This document shows positions 31,630 through 40,424 of a stretch of 64,000 nt of DNA, in pieces. Both the position numbers and the translations under genes were made by a program. The stretch is from Muribaculaceae bacterium Isolate-037 (Harlan). Its GTDB lineage: Bacteria > Bacteroidota > Bacteroidia > Bacteroidales > Muribaculaceae. Under the pieces are notes generated by a model. It saw only the letters and a list, made by a program, of their open reading frames with translations. It was not told where the DNA came from and did not search any database. The number at the start of each line of letters is the position of its first letter. Within the stretch, counting starts at the first letter, position 1. The stretch lies in the NCBI GenBank assembly GCA_003762615.1, contig RIAZ01000005.1:1-64000 (forward strand), written 5' to 3'.

Positions 31630-33825
31630 ATGGCAATGGAAGAGAGCAAGGAGCTTCAAGGCTCCTACAAAATATTCAGGGCATGCATCTATGTCTCGTT
31701 GCTGCTTGAGTTTTTCATGTATGCCATAGACCCCGAAGTGCTTGACCACTTCGGTGGTGTGGTCGTTGACATCCATGACCGCATGAAGCGGTGGTTCATA
31801 TACAATGACGGGCATCTGGTCTACTCGAAACTGGCGACGCTGCTCCTCATCTGCATAACCTGCATCGGTACACGAAATAAGAAACACCTTGAATTCGACG
31901 CAAGGAAACAGGTGCTTTACCCGATAGTGGCAGGACTGTTTACAACGGTGTTGTCGTTGTGGCTTTTCGGCCACAGCATACTGCCGGTGCTCCTTAACCT
32001 GCGGTTGAACATCTGGCTCTATATGTGCGCCAGCGTGGTAGGAACCATTCTTGTACACGTCGCACTCGACAATATCTCCAAGTTCTTGAAGGAGGGTCTC
32101 TTGAAAGACCGCTTCAATCTGGAGAACGAGAGCTTCGAACAATGTGAGCAGAAGATTGAGACCAAGTACAGCGTGAATGTCCCGATGAGATACTACTATA
32201 AGGGAAAGTTCCGTAAAGGATGGGTCAACATCACCAACCCGTTCCGAGGCACATGGGTTGTCGGCACCCCCGGTTCCGGCAAGACCTTCTCGATAGTGGA
32301 ACCATTTATCCGCCAGCACTCTGCAAAGGGATTCGCAATGGTAGTGTATGACTACAAGTGGCCTACATTGGCGACAAAGCTGTATTATCATTACCTTAAG
32401 AACCAAAGGCTCGGAAATCTGCCGAAAGGATGCAGGTTCTCCGTAATCAACTTTGTCGATGTGGAATACAGCCGGAGGGTAAACCCCATCCAACAGAAAT
32501 ATATAGGCAATCTTGCAGCGGCTTCCGAGACGGCGGAGACTCTGCTTGAGTCGTTACAGAAGGGGAAGAAAGAAGGAGGCGGCGGTTCCGACCAGTTCTT
32601 CCAGACATCTGCGGTCAACTTCCTCGCCGCCATAATTTATTTCTTCATCAACTACAAGAAGCTGCCATACGATGCCGGAGGCAACCAGCTATATCCAAGG
32701 ATGATTGCCGACAGTCATACAGGTTTCCTGAAACCTACCGGGGAGGTCTACTCAGATGCGGCCATGACACAGAGGGTGGAGCCGGCCTATTGGCTCGGCA
32801 AATATTCTGACATGCCGCATGTGTTGTCGTTCCTCAATGAAGACTACCAGACAATCTTTGATGTGCTGCAGACGGACAATGAGGTGCTTCCGCTTCTCGG
32901 GCCGTTCCAGACCGCGTTGAAAAACAAGGCGATGGAGCAGCTTGAGGGTATGATAGGCACACTCCGTGTCTATACCAGCCGTCTGGCCACCAAGGAATCG
33001 TACTGGATATTCCACAAGGACGGAGACGATTTCGACCTGAAAGTGAGCGACCCGAATAATCCGAGCTACCTACTGATAGCCAACGATCCGGAGATGGAGT
33101 CAATCATCGGCGCGTTGAACGCATTGATACTCAATCGCCTTGTCACCCGTGTCAACACCGGACAGGGCAAGAACATACCTGTGAGCATAATCGTCGATGA
33201 GTTGCCTACGCTGTATTTCCACAAGATTGACCGGCTTATCGGCACTGCCCGAAGCAACAAGGTCTCGGTGGCACTCGGGTTTCAGGAACTGCCGCAGTTG
33301 GAGGCTGATTACGGTAAAGTCGGTTCCCAGAAGATAGTAACGACTGTTGGGAATGTGGTCAGCGGTTCCGCCCGTTCCAAGGAGACACTTGAATGGCTTT
33401 CTGGCGACATCTTCGGCAAGGTTGTACAGTTGAAAAAAGGTGTGACAATCGACCGTGACCGCACATCGATCAACCTTAACGAGAATCTGGACAGCCTTGT
33501 GCCGGCATCGAAGATATCCGACCTCCCGACCGGATGGATATGCGGCCAGGTCGCCCGTGACTTCATAAAGACAAAGACCGGTATGCGCGACAATCTCAAC
33601 ATACAGGAGGCTGAGGAGTTCAAGACATCGAAGTTCTACTGTAAGACCGATTTCGACATGGACGAGATTTCGAAGGAGGAAAGCGAGTATGTGCCGTTGC
33701 CTAAATTCTACAGCTTCCCGTCAAGGGAAGCCAGGGAGAGAGTCCTGTACGCCAACTTCCTGCGTGTGAACCAGGATATAAAGGACATGATAAGGGACAT
33801 ACAGCAGTATAAAGTCAAAAAGTAA
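31630..33825 (+). CDS. VirD4-type coupling protein
   Basis: A 731-residue type IV coupling ATPase that passes the relaxase-DNA complex to the channel. Three to four membrane helices occupy about 15-155 (ACIYVSLLLEFFMYAI, LATLLLICITCIGT, ILPVLLNLRLNIWLYMCAS). Walker A VGTPGSGKTFSIVEPF lies at about 210-225 and Walker B VSIIVDELPTLYFHK at about 518-532. The family motif TARSNKVSVALGFQELPQLE follows. It corresponds to MobC/TraG-like proteins of Bacteroidales elements. It is the last gene of the tra operon, before a strong terminator. Confidence 0.93.
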   Translation: MAMEESKELQGSYKIFRACIYVSLLLEFFMYAIDPEVLDHFGGVVVDIHDRMKRWFIYNDGHLVYSKLATLLLICITCIGTRNKKHLEFDARKQVLYPIVAGLFTTVLSLWLFGHSILPVLLNLRLNIWLYMCASVVGTILVHVALDNISKFLKEGLLKDRFNLENESFEQCEQKIETKYSVNVPMRYYYKGKFRKGWVNITNPFRGTWVVGTPGSGKTFSIVEPFIRQHSAKGFAMVVYDYKWPTLATKLYYHYLKNQRLGNLPKGCRFSVINFVDVEYSRRVNPIQQKYIGNLAAASETAETLLESLQKGKKEGGGGSDQFFQTSAVNFLAAIIYFFINYKKLPYDAGGNQLYPRMIADSHTGFLKPTGEVYSDAAMTQRVEPAYWLGKYSDMPHVLSFLNEDYQTIFDVLQTDNEVLPLLGPFQTALKNKAMEQLEGMIGTLRVYTSRLATKESYWIFHKDGDDFDLKVSDPNNPSYLLIANDPEMESIIGALNALILNRLVTRVNTGQGKNIPVSIIVDELPTLYFHKIDRLIGTARSNKVSVALGFQELPQLEADYGKVGSQKIVTTVGNVVSGSARSKETLEWLSGDIFGKVVQLKKGVTIDRDRTSINLNENLDSLVPASKISDLPTGWICGQVARDFIKTKTGMRDNLNIQEAEEFKTSKFYCKTDFDMDEISKEESEYVPLPKFYSFPSREARERVLYANFLRVNQDIKDMIRDIQQYKVKK

Positions 33826-33828
33826 GAG

Positions 33829-33868
33829 AGAAACCGCCCGTCATCATGCTTGATTACGGGCGGTTTCT
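33829..33868 (+). terminator. Terminator of the tra operon
   Basis: AGAAACCGCCCGT (33829-33841) and ACGGGCGGTTTCT (33856-33868) pair perfectly over 13 bp with a 14-base loop, starting 4 bases after the coupling-protein stop. The following 250 bases to 34120 are AT-rich, and I see no gene in them. Confidence 0.85.
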
Positions 33869-34120
33869 GATATTGTTTAAGATTACACATTGATTCAAAA
33901 TTGTTCAATATTCTTCTTTTGTCCAGTGAATTTGAGCACCACAATATTGTTGAACGACAGGAATGTGAACAATACCGCTATCGTTTAATATTGTCTTTCA
34001 GTAAAATAGTTCATTATCGAGTTTGTCAAGGTTTATAAAAGGTGAGCCGACAGATGGACGCGCCCCGAGTTTGCCCGATTTGTAGGCATTGAATATCGAG
34101 GAGTTTTTGTGAAGATTGAA

Positions 34121-34459
34121 TCATGCAATGTCAATCACCTTATAAGGGATTCCTTTCTTCCTCGCATAGTTGATGGTGAATTTGGTTCCACGGCTATGGC
34201 CGTTCCAAAAAGCCAATAGAAAATCGCAATTCTCCACAATCTGAATATTCCTCATTATGGGTGCCCTTCTGCCATATTTCCAATATTCCGGAAGATACTC
34301 CACAATGGGGATATTATTCTTTATGGCGTACTCCTTCGCGTATGCGTCCGCTCCGGTCGCTCCGCCGCTTACAATGATGTCGGGGTTGACCGATATGTAT
34401 GAAGCGATGTCAACGGGAGGGCAAATGCGGCTCCCTATAATAGCCAGTCTCATATACAT
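34121..34459 (-). CDS. SLOG-fold (DprA/YspA-like) nucleotide-sensor protein
   Basis: A 112-residue Rossmann-like SLOG protein related to the YspA/DUF2493 and DprA group. The strand LAIIGSRICP opens the fold, and IIVSGGATGADAYAKEYAIK (about 28-47) is the nucleotide-binding GGxxGxD loop. GRRAPIMRNIQIVENCDFLLAFW (about 63-85) is the RN.Q.v...D.l.a.w block. Such proteins bind nucleotides and often accompany conflict systems. It lies 7 bases after the phosphoribosyltransferase-like gene. Ligand unknown. Confidence 0.8.
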   Translation of the reverse strand: MYMRLAIIGSRICPPVDIASYISVNPDIIVSGGATGADAYAKEYAIKNNIPIVEYLPEYWKYGRRAPIMRNIQIVENCDFLLAFWNGHSRGTKFTINYARKKGIPYKVIDIA

Positions 34460-34466
34460 CTCTTAT

Positions 34467-35090
34467 TCAATTATTGTTAAACCAATTGCTCGTGGCACTG
34501 ATTGCTAATAAAGACGGCTCTATCCTTACATATTTCCTCAAGGCTTTCCTTGCCCGGTTGAAAGTGAATCCGGTGTTGAGCACATTATCCAGCAGGAATA
34601 TATTAGTGTTGGATTGTAATGTCTCCTTGCAGTCCGCATTTCCTTTGACTTTCAATCCAATCCTTACGCCCTTGAGCGAAACCCTCTCTTTCTTGATGTC
34701 ATAGAGTTTCTTTCTTGGAGTACCCGAAAGGATGTCAGCCACCGCACAATCCTTGCGTATCGCTCTGATTGCGATTGCAAGTTCAAGGGTATATTCAGCA
34801 TTTCCCGAGGACTGCGGAATGGGTATCAGCACAGAATTGGGAGTGATGATTTGGGAGAGAAGGAGTGCGGCGGTTGCAATGGCGGTCGCGTCGTTTTTCT
34901 TTACGTCCTTTGATAATTTCCTCAATGTGTGCGGATATGCCTCGCTGTCGTGATACATCTTTCCGTAAGAGCCTAAGACCCTCACCTCCTTTATCGTAAT
35001 CCTCTCTTTTTTCTGTCTCATAAGCACCTCTTGTTTTTTTCCCTCTATTTCATCTGGCTTCGGGAACGGCCATTCAGATTTTTCAGGCAA
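34467..35090 (-). CDS. Phosphoribosyltransferase-like protein
   Basis: Up to 207 residues; a start at 35021 (MRQKKERITIKEVRVLG) is also reasonable and would remove a polar 23-residue extension. The strand NIFLLDNVLNTGFTF near 160-174 fits the PRPP-binding loop of type I phosphoribosyltransferases (hydrophobic strand, Asp, x-x-Thr-Gly), and SVLIPIPQSSGNAEYTLELA near 87-106 fits the ComF-like substrate side. It is coupled with the SLOG gene. The pair may make and sense a nucleotide, which is inferred. Confidence 0.68.
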   Translation of the reverse strand: MPEKSEWPFPKPDEIEGKKQEVLMRQKKERITIKEVRVLGSYGKMYHDSEAYPHTLRKLSKDVKKNDATAIATAALLLSQIITPNSVLIPIPQSSGNAEYTLELAIAIRAIRKDCAVADILSGTPRKKLYDIKKERVSLKGVRIGLKVKGNADCKETLQSNTNIFLLDNVLNTGFTFNRARKALRKYVRIEPSLLAISATSNWFNNN

Positions 35091-35479
35091 TCGGGAGGGT
35101 GCGTCAACAGAGGCAATTCGACAAGTCCTTGGCCACCGGGCAAGCCTTCGGTTGACTTGGCATTTGACGGAGGCACCCTAATTTCGCCGTCAAAAATCAA
35201 TGGCGTTACCGGTCAAAGAAGAATCTGCTATAAACGGATCTCAATTTGTTGTGAAATCATGGCTAAGTGTCAGAAGACAGGAACTATAACCGGAGGTGTT
35301 GTAACCTTGATGGTTGCCATATGTTCCGGGTAAGGACATATCCGTGTTTGAGATTCCTTTGTCTATGCTATCCATACGGGCTGCCATATCGGAGCCTTTG
35401 CAGACAAGAATACTGAAAGGGATGACTGAGAATCGTGCAGTCTTGAGAAGGATGCAATCATAAATATATTCTCAAATAT
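35091..35479. other. Non-coding stretch
   Basis: No convincing gene is seen between the divergent genes. Short frames on the plus strand (for example 35031-35333) lack a plausible composition and overlap the phosphoribosyltransferase gene. Confidence 0.4.
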
Positions 35480-35510
35480 TTTGATATTTCGGGAAATAGA
35501 GTTATTTTTG
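35480..35510 (+). promoter_or_regulatory. Consensus promoter of the AbiE-like cassette
   Basis: TTTG (35480-35483), exactly 19 bases, then TATTTTTG (35503-35510): a full match to the Bacteroidetes -33/-7 consensus. The start codon is 41 bases downstream. Confidence 0.8.
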
Positions 35511-35551
35511 CATCGTTTTAATATTATATTAAAATAGAGCAGAATTTAAAA

Positions 35552-36508
35552 ATGAACAGTATCTCGATACTTGGCCGGAGTGTAAGGCTGACACCACGTG
35601 ATAAAAAGCGACTGAAAGGGCTTGCTGTCGGGGATATTCTATCGTACCGCTTTTGGGATGGAGAGTACCTCGGACAAGAGTTCCTGTTTGCCCAACCCGC
35701 CGGAACTGTGTCCACTCCGCGTGCCATGGCGATTACATCAGAAAAAGTGAAGGGTACTTTCGGCCTGCCATTGGTATATGTTCTGGAATCCTGTCCCGCA
35801 TATCTACGTCAGCGCCTGATAGAAAAAGGTGTGTTCTTCGTTGTGTCCGACAAATTCGCCTTTTTGCCGACGTTGATAGCAAATGAACGGATCAGGGTCG
35901 CTCCGGAAGCTGAACGGCTGACCCCCGTGGCACAATACCTATTGTTATATCACCTCCAGGTGAAGAATCTTGACGGAATGTCAGCGAAAGAAATATCATC
36001 CTATGTTCCATACTCATATTCCAGCGTGACATTGGGACTCGTCTGCCTCGATGACCTTGGGTTTATAAAAAGGGAAGCCGACAGCACCAAAAGAAAGGTC
36101 GTACAGTTCACCGCTGCCGGGAAATCCCTTTATGACATGGCTTTGGAATATCTGCAAAACCCAGTAGCGTTTCAGCTGTATTGCGATGCGTTAAATTCAG
36201 AAAAAAGATTCCCAACTTGTGGCATAAACGCGCTGTCTCATTTCTCAATGCTTTCTCCCGATCCCGAAAGGATGGTCGCCATAAGCAAAAAAGATTTGAA
36301 GGAGTATAGAAAGGATGGATCCATAGTGGGGGAAAACCGTTATGACGGCCCTGTATTCATTGAAGTCTGGGAATATCCGCCTGTCACCGTGCAGGGATAT
36401 GAGGGGGAATGGGTTGACAGACTTTCATTGGCTCTTTCCCTTGCCGGTGATCACGATCCGAGAGTTGAAAAAGAAGTTGAACGAATGTTGGAAGAAATAA
36501 AATGGTAG
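35552..36508 (+). CDS. AbiEi-like winged-helix antitoxin candidate
   Basis: A 318-residue protein. A first region (about 1-105) contains VYVLESCPAYLRQRLIEKGV, and a MarR-like winged helix spans about 125-195 (TPVAQYLLLYHLQVKNLDGM, SAKEISSYVPYSYSSVTLGL, GFIKREADSTKRKVVQFTAA). The C-terminal 120 residues are acidic. It overlaps the nucleotidyltransferase gene by 7 bases in the order expected for a type IV AbiE or MenA/MenT-like toxin-antitoxin pair, where the first protein represses the operon and neutralises the second. The antitoxin role is inferred from this arrangement. Confidence 0.7.
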   Translation: MNSISILGRSVRLTPRDKKRLKGLAVGDILSYRFWDGEYLGQEFLFAQPAGTVSTPRAMAITSEKVKGTFGLPLVYVLESCPAYLRQRLIEKGVFFVVSDKFAFLPTLIANERIRVAPEAERLTPVAQYLLLYHLQVKNLDGMSAKEISSYVPYSYSSVTLGLVCLDDLGFIKREADSTKRKVVQFTAAGKSLYDMALEYLQNPVAFQLYCDALNSEKRFPTCGINALSHFSMLSPDPERMVAISKKDLKEYRKDGSIVGENRYDGPVFIEVWEYPPVTVQGYEGEWVDRLSLALSLAGDHDPRVEKEVERMLEEIKW

Positions 36509-37287
36509 GACTTGACAAATTCAAGGAGGTGTTTTCTCAATATTCCGATAACTATGTGATTATCGGAGGCACTGCCTGTGAGATAGTGATGACGGGGACA
36601 GCGATGCGTCCCCGGGCCACTCACGACATTGATATGATTGTGGTGGTGGAACGCATGACCCCCGAATTTGGACAACGCTTCTGGGATTTTATCGCGGAAG
36701 GTGGCTATAGACCGGAAAAATACAAGACTCCGGAGAATGGACAAACCAGATACCGACTTTATCGTTTCGTCAACGGAAGGTCAGGATATCCCGAAATGAT
36801 AGAATTATTGTCGCGTCATCCCGATGCTCTCGGGGAGCCGCATGGTATGGTGATAGAGCCTATACCCGTAGATGAGAACGTGTCAAGTCTCAGCGCAATC
36901 ATAATGGATGATGATTTCTATAACTTTACAATCCGACACAGCATTGTCACGGATGGAATTCGCCATGCTGATGCTTTGGCTCTGATAGCATTGAAGGCAT
37001 GTGCTTATCTAAACCTTCTGAAAGACAAGAACGATGGCAGGCATGTCAATTCAAAGGACATCAGGAAGCACCGTTCCGATGTGTTGAAAAATGCCGTGAT
37101 ACTGGAGGAAACAGAGGTGTACGCCCCTGCGAAAGTTGTCGACGTCATTCAAGAATTTGTTTCCTCATTACGAAATGACTGGCAGCAGCTTGCGTCGCCA
37201 TTGGCCCGGACATTAGACCGTGATGAAAATTTTGTGTCGGGACTGCTTGACATCCTTGAAACTATATTCCTTTCCGGAGAACCATGA
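36502..37287 (+). CDS. AbiEii-like nucleotidyltransferase (toxin candidate)
   Basis: A 261-residue nucleotidyltransferase. The active site is YVIIGGTACEIVMTGTA followed by RATHDIDMIVVVE: GG near 18-19 and the Asp-x-Asp pair (D44, D46) near 42-50, as in AbiEii/AbiGii and MenT toxins that add nucleotides to tRNA. A later helical block (ADALALIALKACAYLNLLKD, about 156-175) matches the Lys/Arg region of the family. Overlaps of 7 bases upstream and 4 bases downstream place it in a tight three-gene operon. Confidence 0.82.
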   Translation: MVGLDKFKEVFSQYSDNYVIIGGTACEIVMTGTAMRPRATHDIDMIVVVERMTPEFGQRFWDFIAEGGYRPEKYKTPENGQTRYRLYRFVNGRSGYPEMIELLSRHPDALGEPHGMVIEPIPVDENVSSLSAIIMDDDFYNFTIRHSIVTDGIRHADALALIALKACAYLNLLKDKNDGRHVNSKDIRKHRSDVLKNAVILEETEVYAPAKVVDVIQEFVSSLRNDWQQLASPLARTLDRDENFVSGLLDILETIFLSGEP

Positions 37288-38048
37288 GAATACAATACGC
37301 AAGCGACCTTCATCTTGAATTTGGTGAGAACAGTCGTTTTCTAAAAGAGAATCCACTGATTGTGTCCGGCGACATACTTGTGCTTGCCGGCGACATAGGG
37401 TATCTTGGCGACGACAATTATTCCAGGCATCCCTTCTGGAATTGGGCTTCGCAGAACTACAGACATGTCTATGTGGTTCCAGGCAATCACGAACTCTACA
37501 AATTCTTTGACATCAATCAGCTTGAAAGTGGGCTGGTGCTCGATATACGCGACAACGTGAGCTGCCATTATAACGATGTAATCCATTTGGATGGCAATAC
37601 TGACCTTATATTGTCAACCCTTTGGTCCCGCATAGAATTGAAGGATGCCTATGCCGTGGAACATGGAGTAAGCGACTTTCGCCGGATATTGAACGGGGAT
37701 GAGTTGATTGACTGGGTGCGCTTCAATGAGGAACATGAAAAATGTGTAGAATTTATCCGGAGAAGCGTGGAAGACAGTTCGGCGAATAAAATCATAGTGG
37801 CCACCCATCATGTGCCATCCTTTGGGCTGATGTCCCATGAGTTTGAAGGAAGCAAAATTAACGGTGCGTTTACCAGTGAGTTGAAAGAATATATTCTGCA
37901 AAGTAAAATAGACTGCTGGATATATGGGCACAGTCATCGGAACATTGACAAGGAAATTGGCAGGACACTCTGTGTCAGCAACCAATTGGGTTATGTATTC
38001 GCTAACGAACACCTGAGTTTCAACAGGTCAAAATCCATTGAGCTATGA
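37284..38048 (+). CDS. Calcineurin-like metallophosphoesterase
   Basis: A 254-residue metallophosphoesterase. The motifs are ASDLHLEFG (D7, H9), LAGDIGYLG (GD near 32-33), VVPGNHELYK (GNHE near 66-69), ATHHVPSFG (H near 172-173) and YGHSHRNID (GHSH near 213-216), a complete two-metal site. It is co-translated with the nucleotidyltransferase (ATGA overlap). A phosphoesterase in a toxin-antitoxin operon might reverse or process the nucleotide modification; alternatively it is independent cargo. Confidence 0.88.
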   Translation: MRIQYASDLHLEFGENSRFLKENPLIVSGDILVLAGDIGYLGDDNYSRHPFWNWASQNYRHVYVVPGNHELYKFFDINQLESGLVLDIRDNVSCHYNDVIHLDGNTDLILSTLWSRIELKDAYAVEHGVSDFRRILNGDELIDWVRFNEEHEKCVEFIRRSVEDSSANKIIVATHHVPSFGLMSHEFEGSKINGAFTSELKEYILQSKIDCWIYGHSHRNIDKEIGRTLCVSNQLGYVFANEHLSFNRSKSIEL

Positions 38049-38226
38049 TATAAATGGAGCCTCTCCATACAAAAAGCGATGCTGATGTCCGAGACTCTTT
38101 GCCCCAATGACGCAGTGCATAGGTAAGGAACTCGTATTATCCAAAGGGAAGAGAGACTACAGCGCCCTGTCAGGTCAAAATCCGGCAAGAAACTTTTACA
38201 AACAAAATATCATGCACTAAAAAAAG

Positions 38227-38257
38227 CGAGGCGTGAACGCTTACTGCCCACGCCTCG
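38227..38257. terminator. Hairpin between convergent genes
   Basis: CGAGGCGTG (38227-38235) and CACGCCTCG (38249-38257) form a perfect 9-bp stem, preceded on the plus strand by a run of A (T-run on the minus strand). It separates the phosphoesterase gene from the minus-strand genes and fits best as a terminator for the latter. Confidence 0.65.
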
Positions 38258-38282
38258 GATAATACATTTTAATATGAGTTTG

Positions 38283-38576
38283 TCATAATTCCGGTATCGG
38301 GAACCACTTTACATTCTCTTTCACATCGGAGGGGAACACCATCGGGTCAAACTTGATTATCTCCAGTGAAGCCATCCTCATATCCTCATGGTCAATACGA
38401 AGTATTATATGCTGTCCTTTCTCCGGCTTTTTATCCTTGAAAGAGTGCCAGCGGTCGGACGGAACTCTGTCCGCCCATTCCGCGCCCTCGATGAAACAAT
38501 ACATATTTGGCACTCTGAACTCACTGTCCTTGTACCGCTCCGATGCGGCGGCTTGGATTTGCTCTCTGCGTGTCAT
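38283..38576 (-). CDS. DUF551-like small protein
   Basis: A 97-residue protein. The core DRWHSFKDKKPEKGQHIILR with the ending VKWFPIPEL matches the pattern of phage/ICE DUF551 proteins (W.s..d.lP..g..vl ... W.p.P.p). The N-terminus MTRREQIQAAASERYKDSEF and FIEGAEWAD are typical of the Bacteroidetes versions. Function unknown. Confidence 0.68.
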   Translation of the reverse strand: MTRREQIQAAASERYKDSEFRVPNMYCFIEGAEWADRVPSDRWHSFKDKKPEKGQHIILRIDHEDMRMASLEIIKFDPMVFPSDVKENVKWFPIPEL

Positions 38577-38588
38577 TGTCTCGGATTT

Positions 38589-38861
38589 TCAGTCAAACCA
38601 TTCCGGGTTGCTCTCTTTCAAGATGTCAATCAGCTCGCTGTCGGAAAGTTGCAGGTCAGCATCGGAGGTGTAGAAGAATATTTCCTCATCAACTCTCTCC
38701 GCTTCCTTGTCAGCGAAACCGTTGCAACTCTCTGTGATTTGATTAGGCATCAATGCGTCCATGAGGCTGAGCCCCCCGATTGTAAGCTGTTCACCCTCGT
38801 TGCTCTCCAAGACACGGCATGTATAGCCTTTGCCTTTGTAATTGATTTCAGTCGTTACCAT
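38589..38861 (-). CDS. Small acidic hypothetical protein
   Basis: A 90-residue protein of no known function. The Glu/Asp-rich C-terminus (FFYTSDADLQLSDSELIDIL) reads as a compact alpha/beta fold. It lies 12 bases upstream of the DUF551-like gene on the same strand and is likely co-transcribed with it. Confidence 0.55.
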   Translation of the reverse strand: MVTTEINYKGKGYTCRVLESNEGEQLTIGGLSLMDALMPNQITESCNGFADKEAERVDEEIFFYTSDADLQLSDSELIDILKESNPEWFD

Positions 38862-38892
38862 ATTGATTATTTTATTTATTGTGGTTTATGCC

Positions 38893-38917
38893 CCCGACAA
38901 TCTGTCGGAATGTCGGG
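38893..38917 (-). terminator. Hairpin after the 38931 gene
   Basis: CCCGACA (38893-38899) and TGTCGGG (38911-38917) pair over 7 bp, with a further internal GACA/TGTC alternative. It follows the stop of the 38931 gene on the minus strand. Confidence 0.5.
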
Positions 38918-38930
38918 AGCTGTTTATAAT

Positions 38931-39554
38931 TCAGTCTATGTCTGCGCCTATGAAATGCTCATCGTCAATCAGCAAATAGTAGTAACCGTTGACACAACCA
39001 CGATACTCCTTGCTGAAGCCTGCTGCTATGTCGCCTATATTGTAGTAGCCATCGTCTTTTTCAATGACTTTTAGCCACAGCGAGCCGTCATAGCCTCGGA
39101 AGTCAAACCGGTGAGAATTATAGTCGCGCCTCTCTTTGAGTGCTTCCCTGAACTCCTGCACTGCATAGGGGGCATATCTCTCAATCGCTTTAAGCGATAT
39201 TATCTCTCCGTCAATCCTTGTGCCTGTGGTAAGGTGGTTTTCGTAGCAGCTCTTTGTCGGGTCGGCTTCAAGGCATTTGCGTACAAATGCCGAGGGGAAA
39301 GTGGCTCGTGAGGCGTAACGTTTGAATTTGGCTACAATGTCAGTTTCGGAACGCTCAACCTTTACCATGCCGCTCCACCCCTCGATGATGTCGATGGCGA
39401 TTGGGTAGCCTCTGGTCTTTGAGCGTTTGGCGAACTCGCATATGTTGCCCTGCGCCGAGAGGAAAAGTCTTTTTCGCTCCTTGCCGTATGGAGTGGTGAT
39501 GTCGAACACCCCCGAATTGCGATTGAGTATCTCTGCTGCATCTTGATAATTCAT
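38931..39554 (-). CDS. Hypothetical protein
   Basis: A 207-residue soluble protein that I do not recognise. It starts with MNYQDAAEILNRNSGVFDIT, contains basic clusters (KERKRLFLSAQ, EFAKRSKTRGYP) and ends with GYYYLLIDDEHFIGADID. Composition and codon phase look like a real gene. It has its own terminator and stands apart from the two genes after it, like accessory genes common in Bacteroidales elements. Confidence 0.55.
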   Translation of the reverse strand: MNYQDAAEILNRNSGVFDITTPYGKERKRLFLSAQGNICEFAKRSKTRGYPIAIDIIEGWSGMVKVERSETDIVAKFKRYASRATFPSAFVRKCLEADPTKSCYENHLTTGTRIDGEIISLKAIERYAPYAVQEFREALKERRDYNSHRFDFRGYDGSLWLKVIEKDDGYYNIGDIAAGFSKEYRGCVNGYYYLLIDDEHFIGADID

Positions 39555-40224
39555 AGTCGTTTATGTTTTTGAGTTTTTCCCCTTTTTTTTGAAGCTCCTT
39601 GAGCTTGTTTGGCAGGGGCAACCGTTTTTCGTGCAACCCTGACTGCGACAAAAGGGAGAATAAGGCAAGCGTGAAGCCGATGACAAGGCCGGGATACCCA
39701 AATTTTGTAGGTACGATGAAATTTGCGGAGGCTCATGGGCGCGGACATCGACATCAAACACAGTGCCGCTTGACATTCCTCCCGGGCGCAGTAGATTCGC
39801 ACGGGAAAACGTCGCCAGGCCAAGACTCAAAGGCTTCTGGGAAATGAATGTATCGGGATAAAGCATCTGCCTTGATCTGGTAACATTCAGAATTATAAAG
39901 CAGGTTTTCAATGACAGGTAACAATACGAAAGTGTTGCTTACAACAGGATTGGCCTCCGACACGCTGTCTTTGGAGGTCACTCAATCGAAAATGCCTTGT
40001 GAGTACCGCGTGAGAGTAAATTATCCATAAAAGAATCCTGTACTACATTTTTAGTGTCTATTTCGTAACCCGATTACAATATCATGGTAAAAAAGTAGGA
40101 TAAACAATCTTTTCTGAAAAAATACATTCTTTACAAACAATCCCCCGACACACATAATGCCGGGGTTTGTTGTTGCTCAAATCCGATAACTCAACATAGA
40201 AAGACCTCTCCGTTGAATAGAATG
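39555..40224. other. Non-coding stretch with one hairpin
   Basis: I find no convincing gene in these 670 bases. Overlapping minus-strand frames (39551-39911) have a shadow-like composition. A hairpin at about 40136-40171 (CCCCG/CGGGG core, extended by AACAA/TTTGTT) probably terminates the minus-strand gene starting at 40407. Confidence 0.4.
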
Positions 40225-40407
40225 TCAGTCCTTGCCGTTTTCTTTTTCCTCTATAAGTACGACTTCTGAAATGCGATACCATTCAACGTCTGAATGGTGG
40301 AGACCGAAAAACTCTATTATCCCGTCTTTGTCAAGATTACCCGAATACTGAGTTTTGATGGGATTGGGACGGTTGCGTTCCTTTGTGATTATAATATATT
40401 CTTTCAT
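40225..40407 (-). CDS. Small hypothetical protein
   Basis: A 60-residue protein from the ATG at 40407 (MKEYIIITKERNRPNPIKTQ). An ATG 24 bases upstream would overlap the neighbouring gene. It has a small beta-rich look (EFFGLHHSDVEWYRISEVVL). It lies 17 bases after the 40425 gene and precedes a terminator hairpin, which supports expression. Function unknown. Confidence 0.5.
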   Translation of the reverse strand: MKEYIIITKERNRPNPIKTQYSGNLDKDGIIEFFGLHHSDVEWYRISEVVLIEEKENGKD

Positions 40408-40424
40408 TTTTATGAAGTTTGATG

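Noticed and set aside
31477..32493. Long minus-strand frame (338 codons) opposite the coupling protein
   Set aside because: It is an antisense frame of a strongly conserved ATPase gene, and its own translation matches no domain pattern.
35031..35333. Plus-strand frame of 100 codons in the gap before the AbiE-like cassette
   Set aside because: It overlaps the start of the phosphoribosyltransferase-like gene, has unlikely composition and no promoter.
39551..39911. Overlapping minus-strand frames of 90 and 116 codons
   Set aside because: Composition is shadow-like (many Arg, Ser, Pro and Cys), the frames overlap each other, and there is no coupling to neighbours.
40082..40282. Minus-strand frame of 66 codons next to the 40225 gene
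   Set aside because: It overlaps the better-supported 40225-40407 gene and contains the terminator hairpin of that unit.
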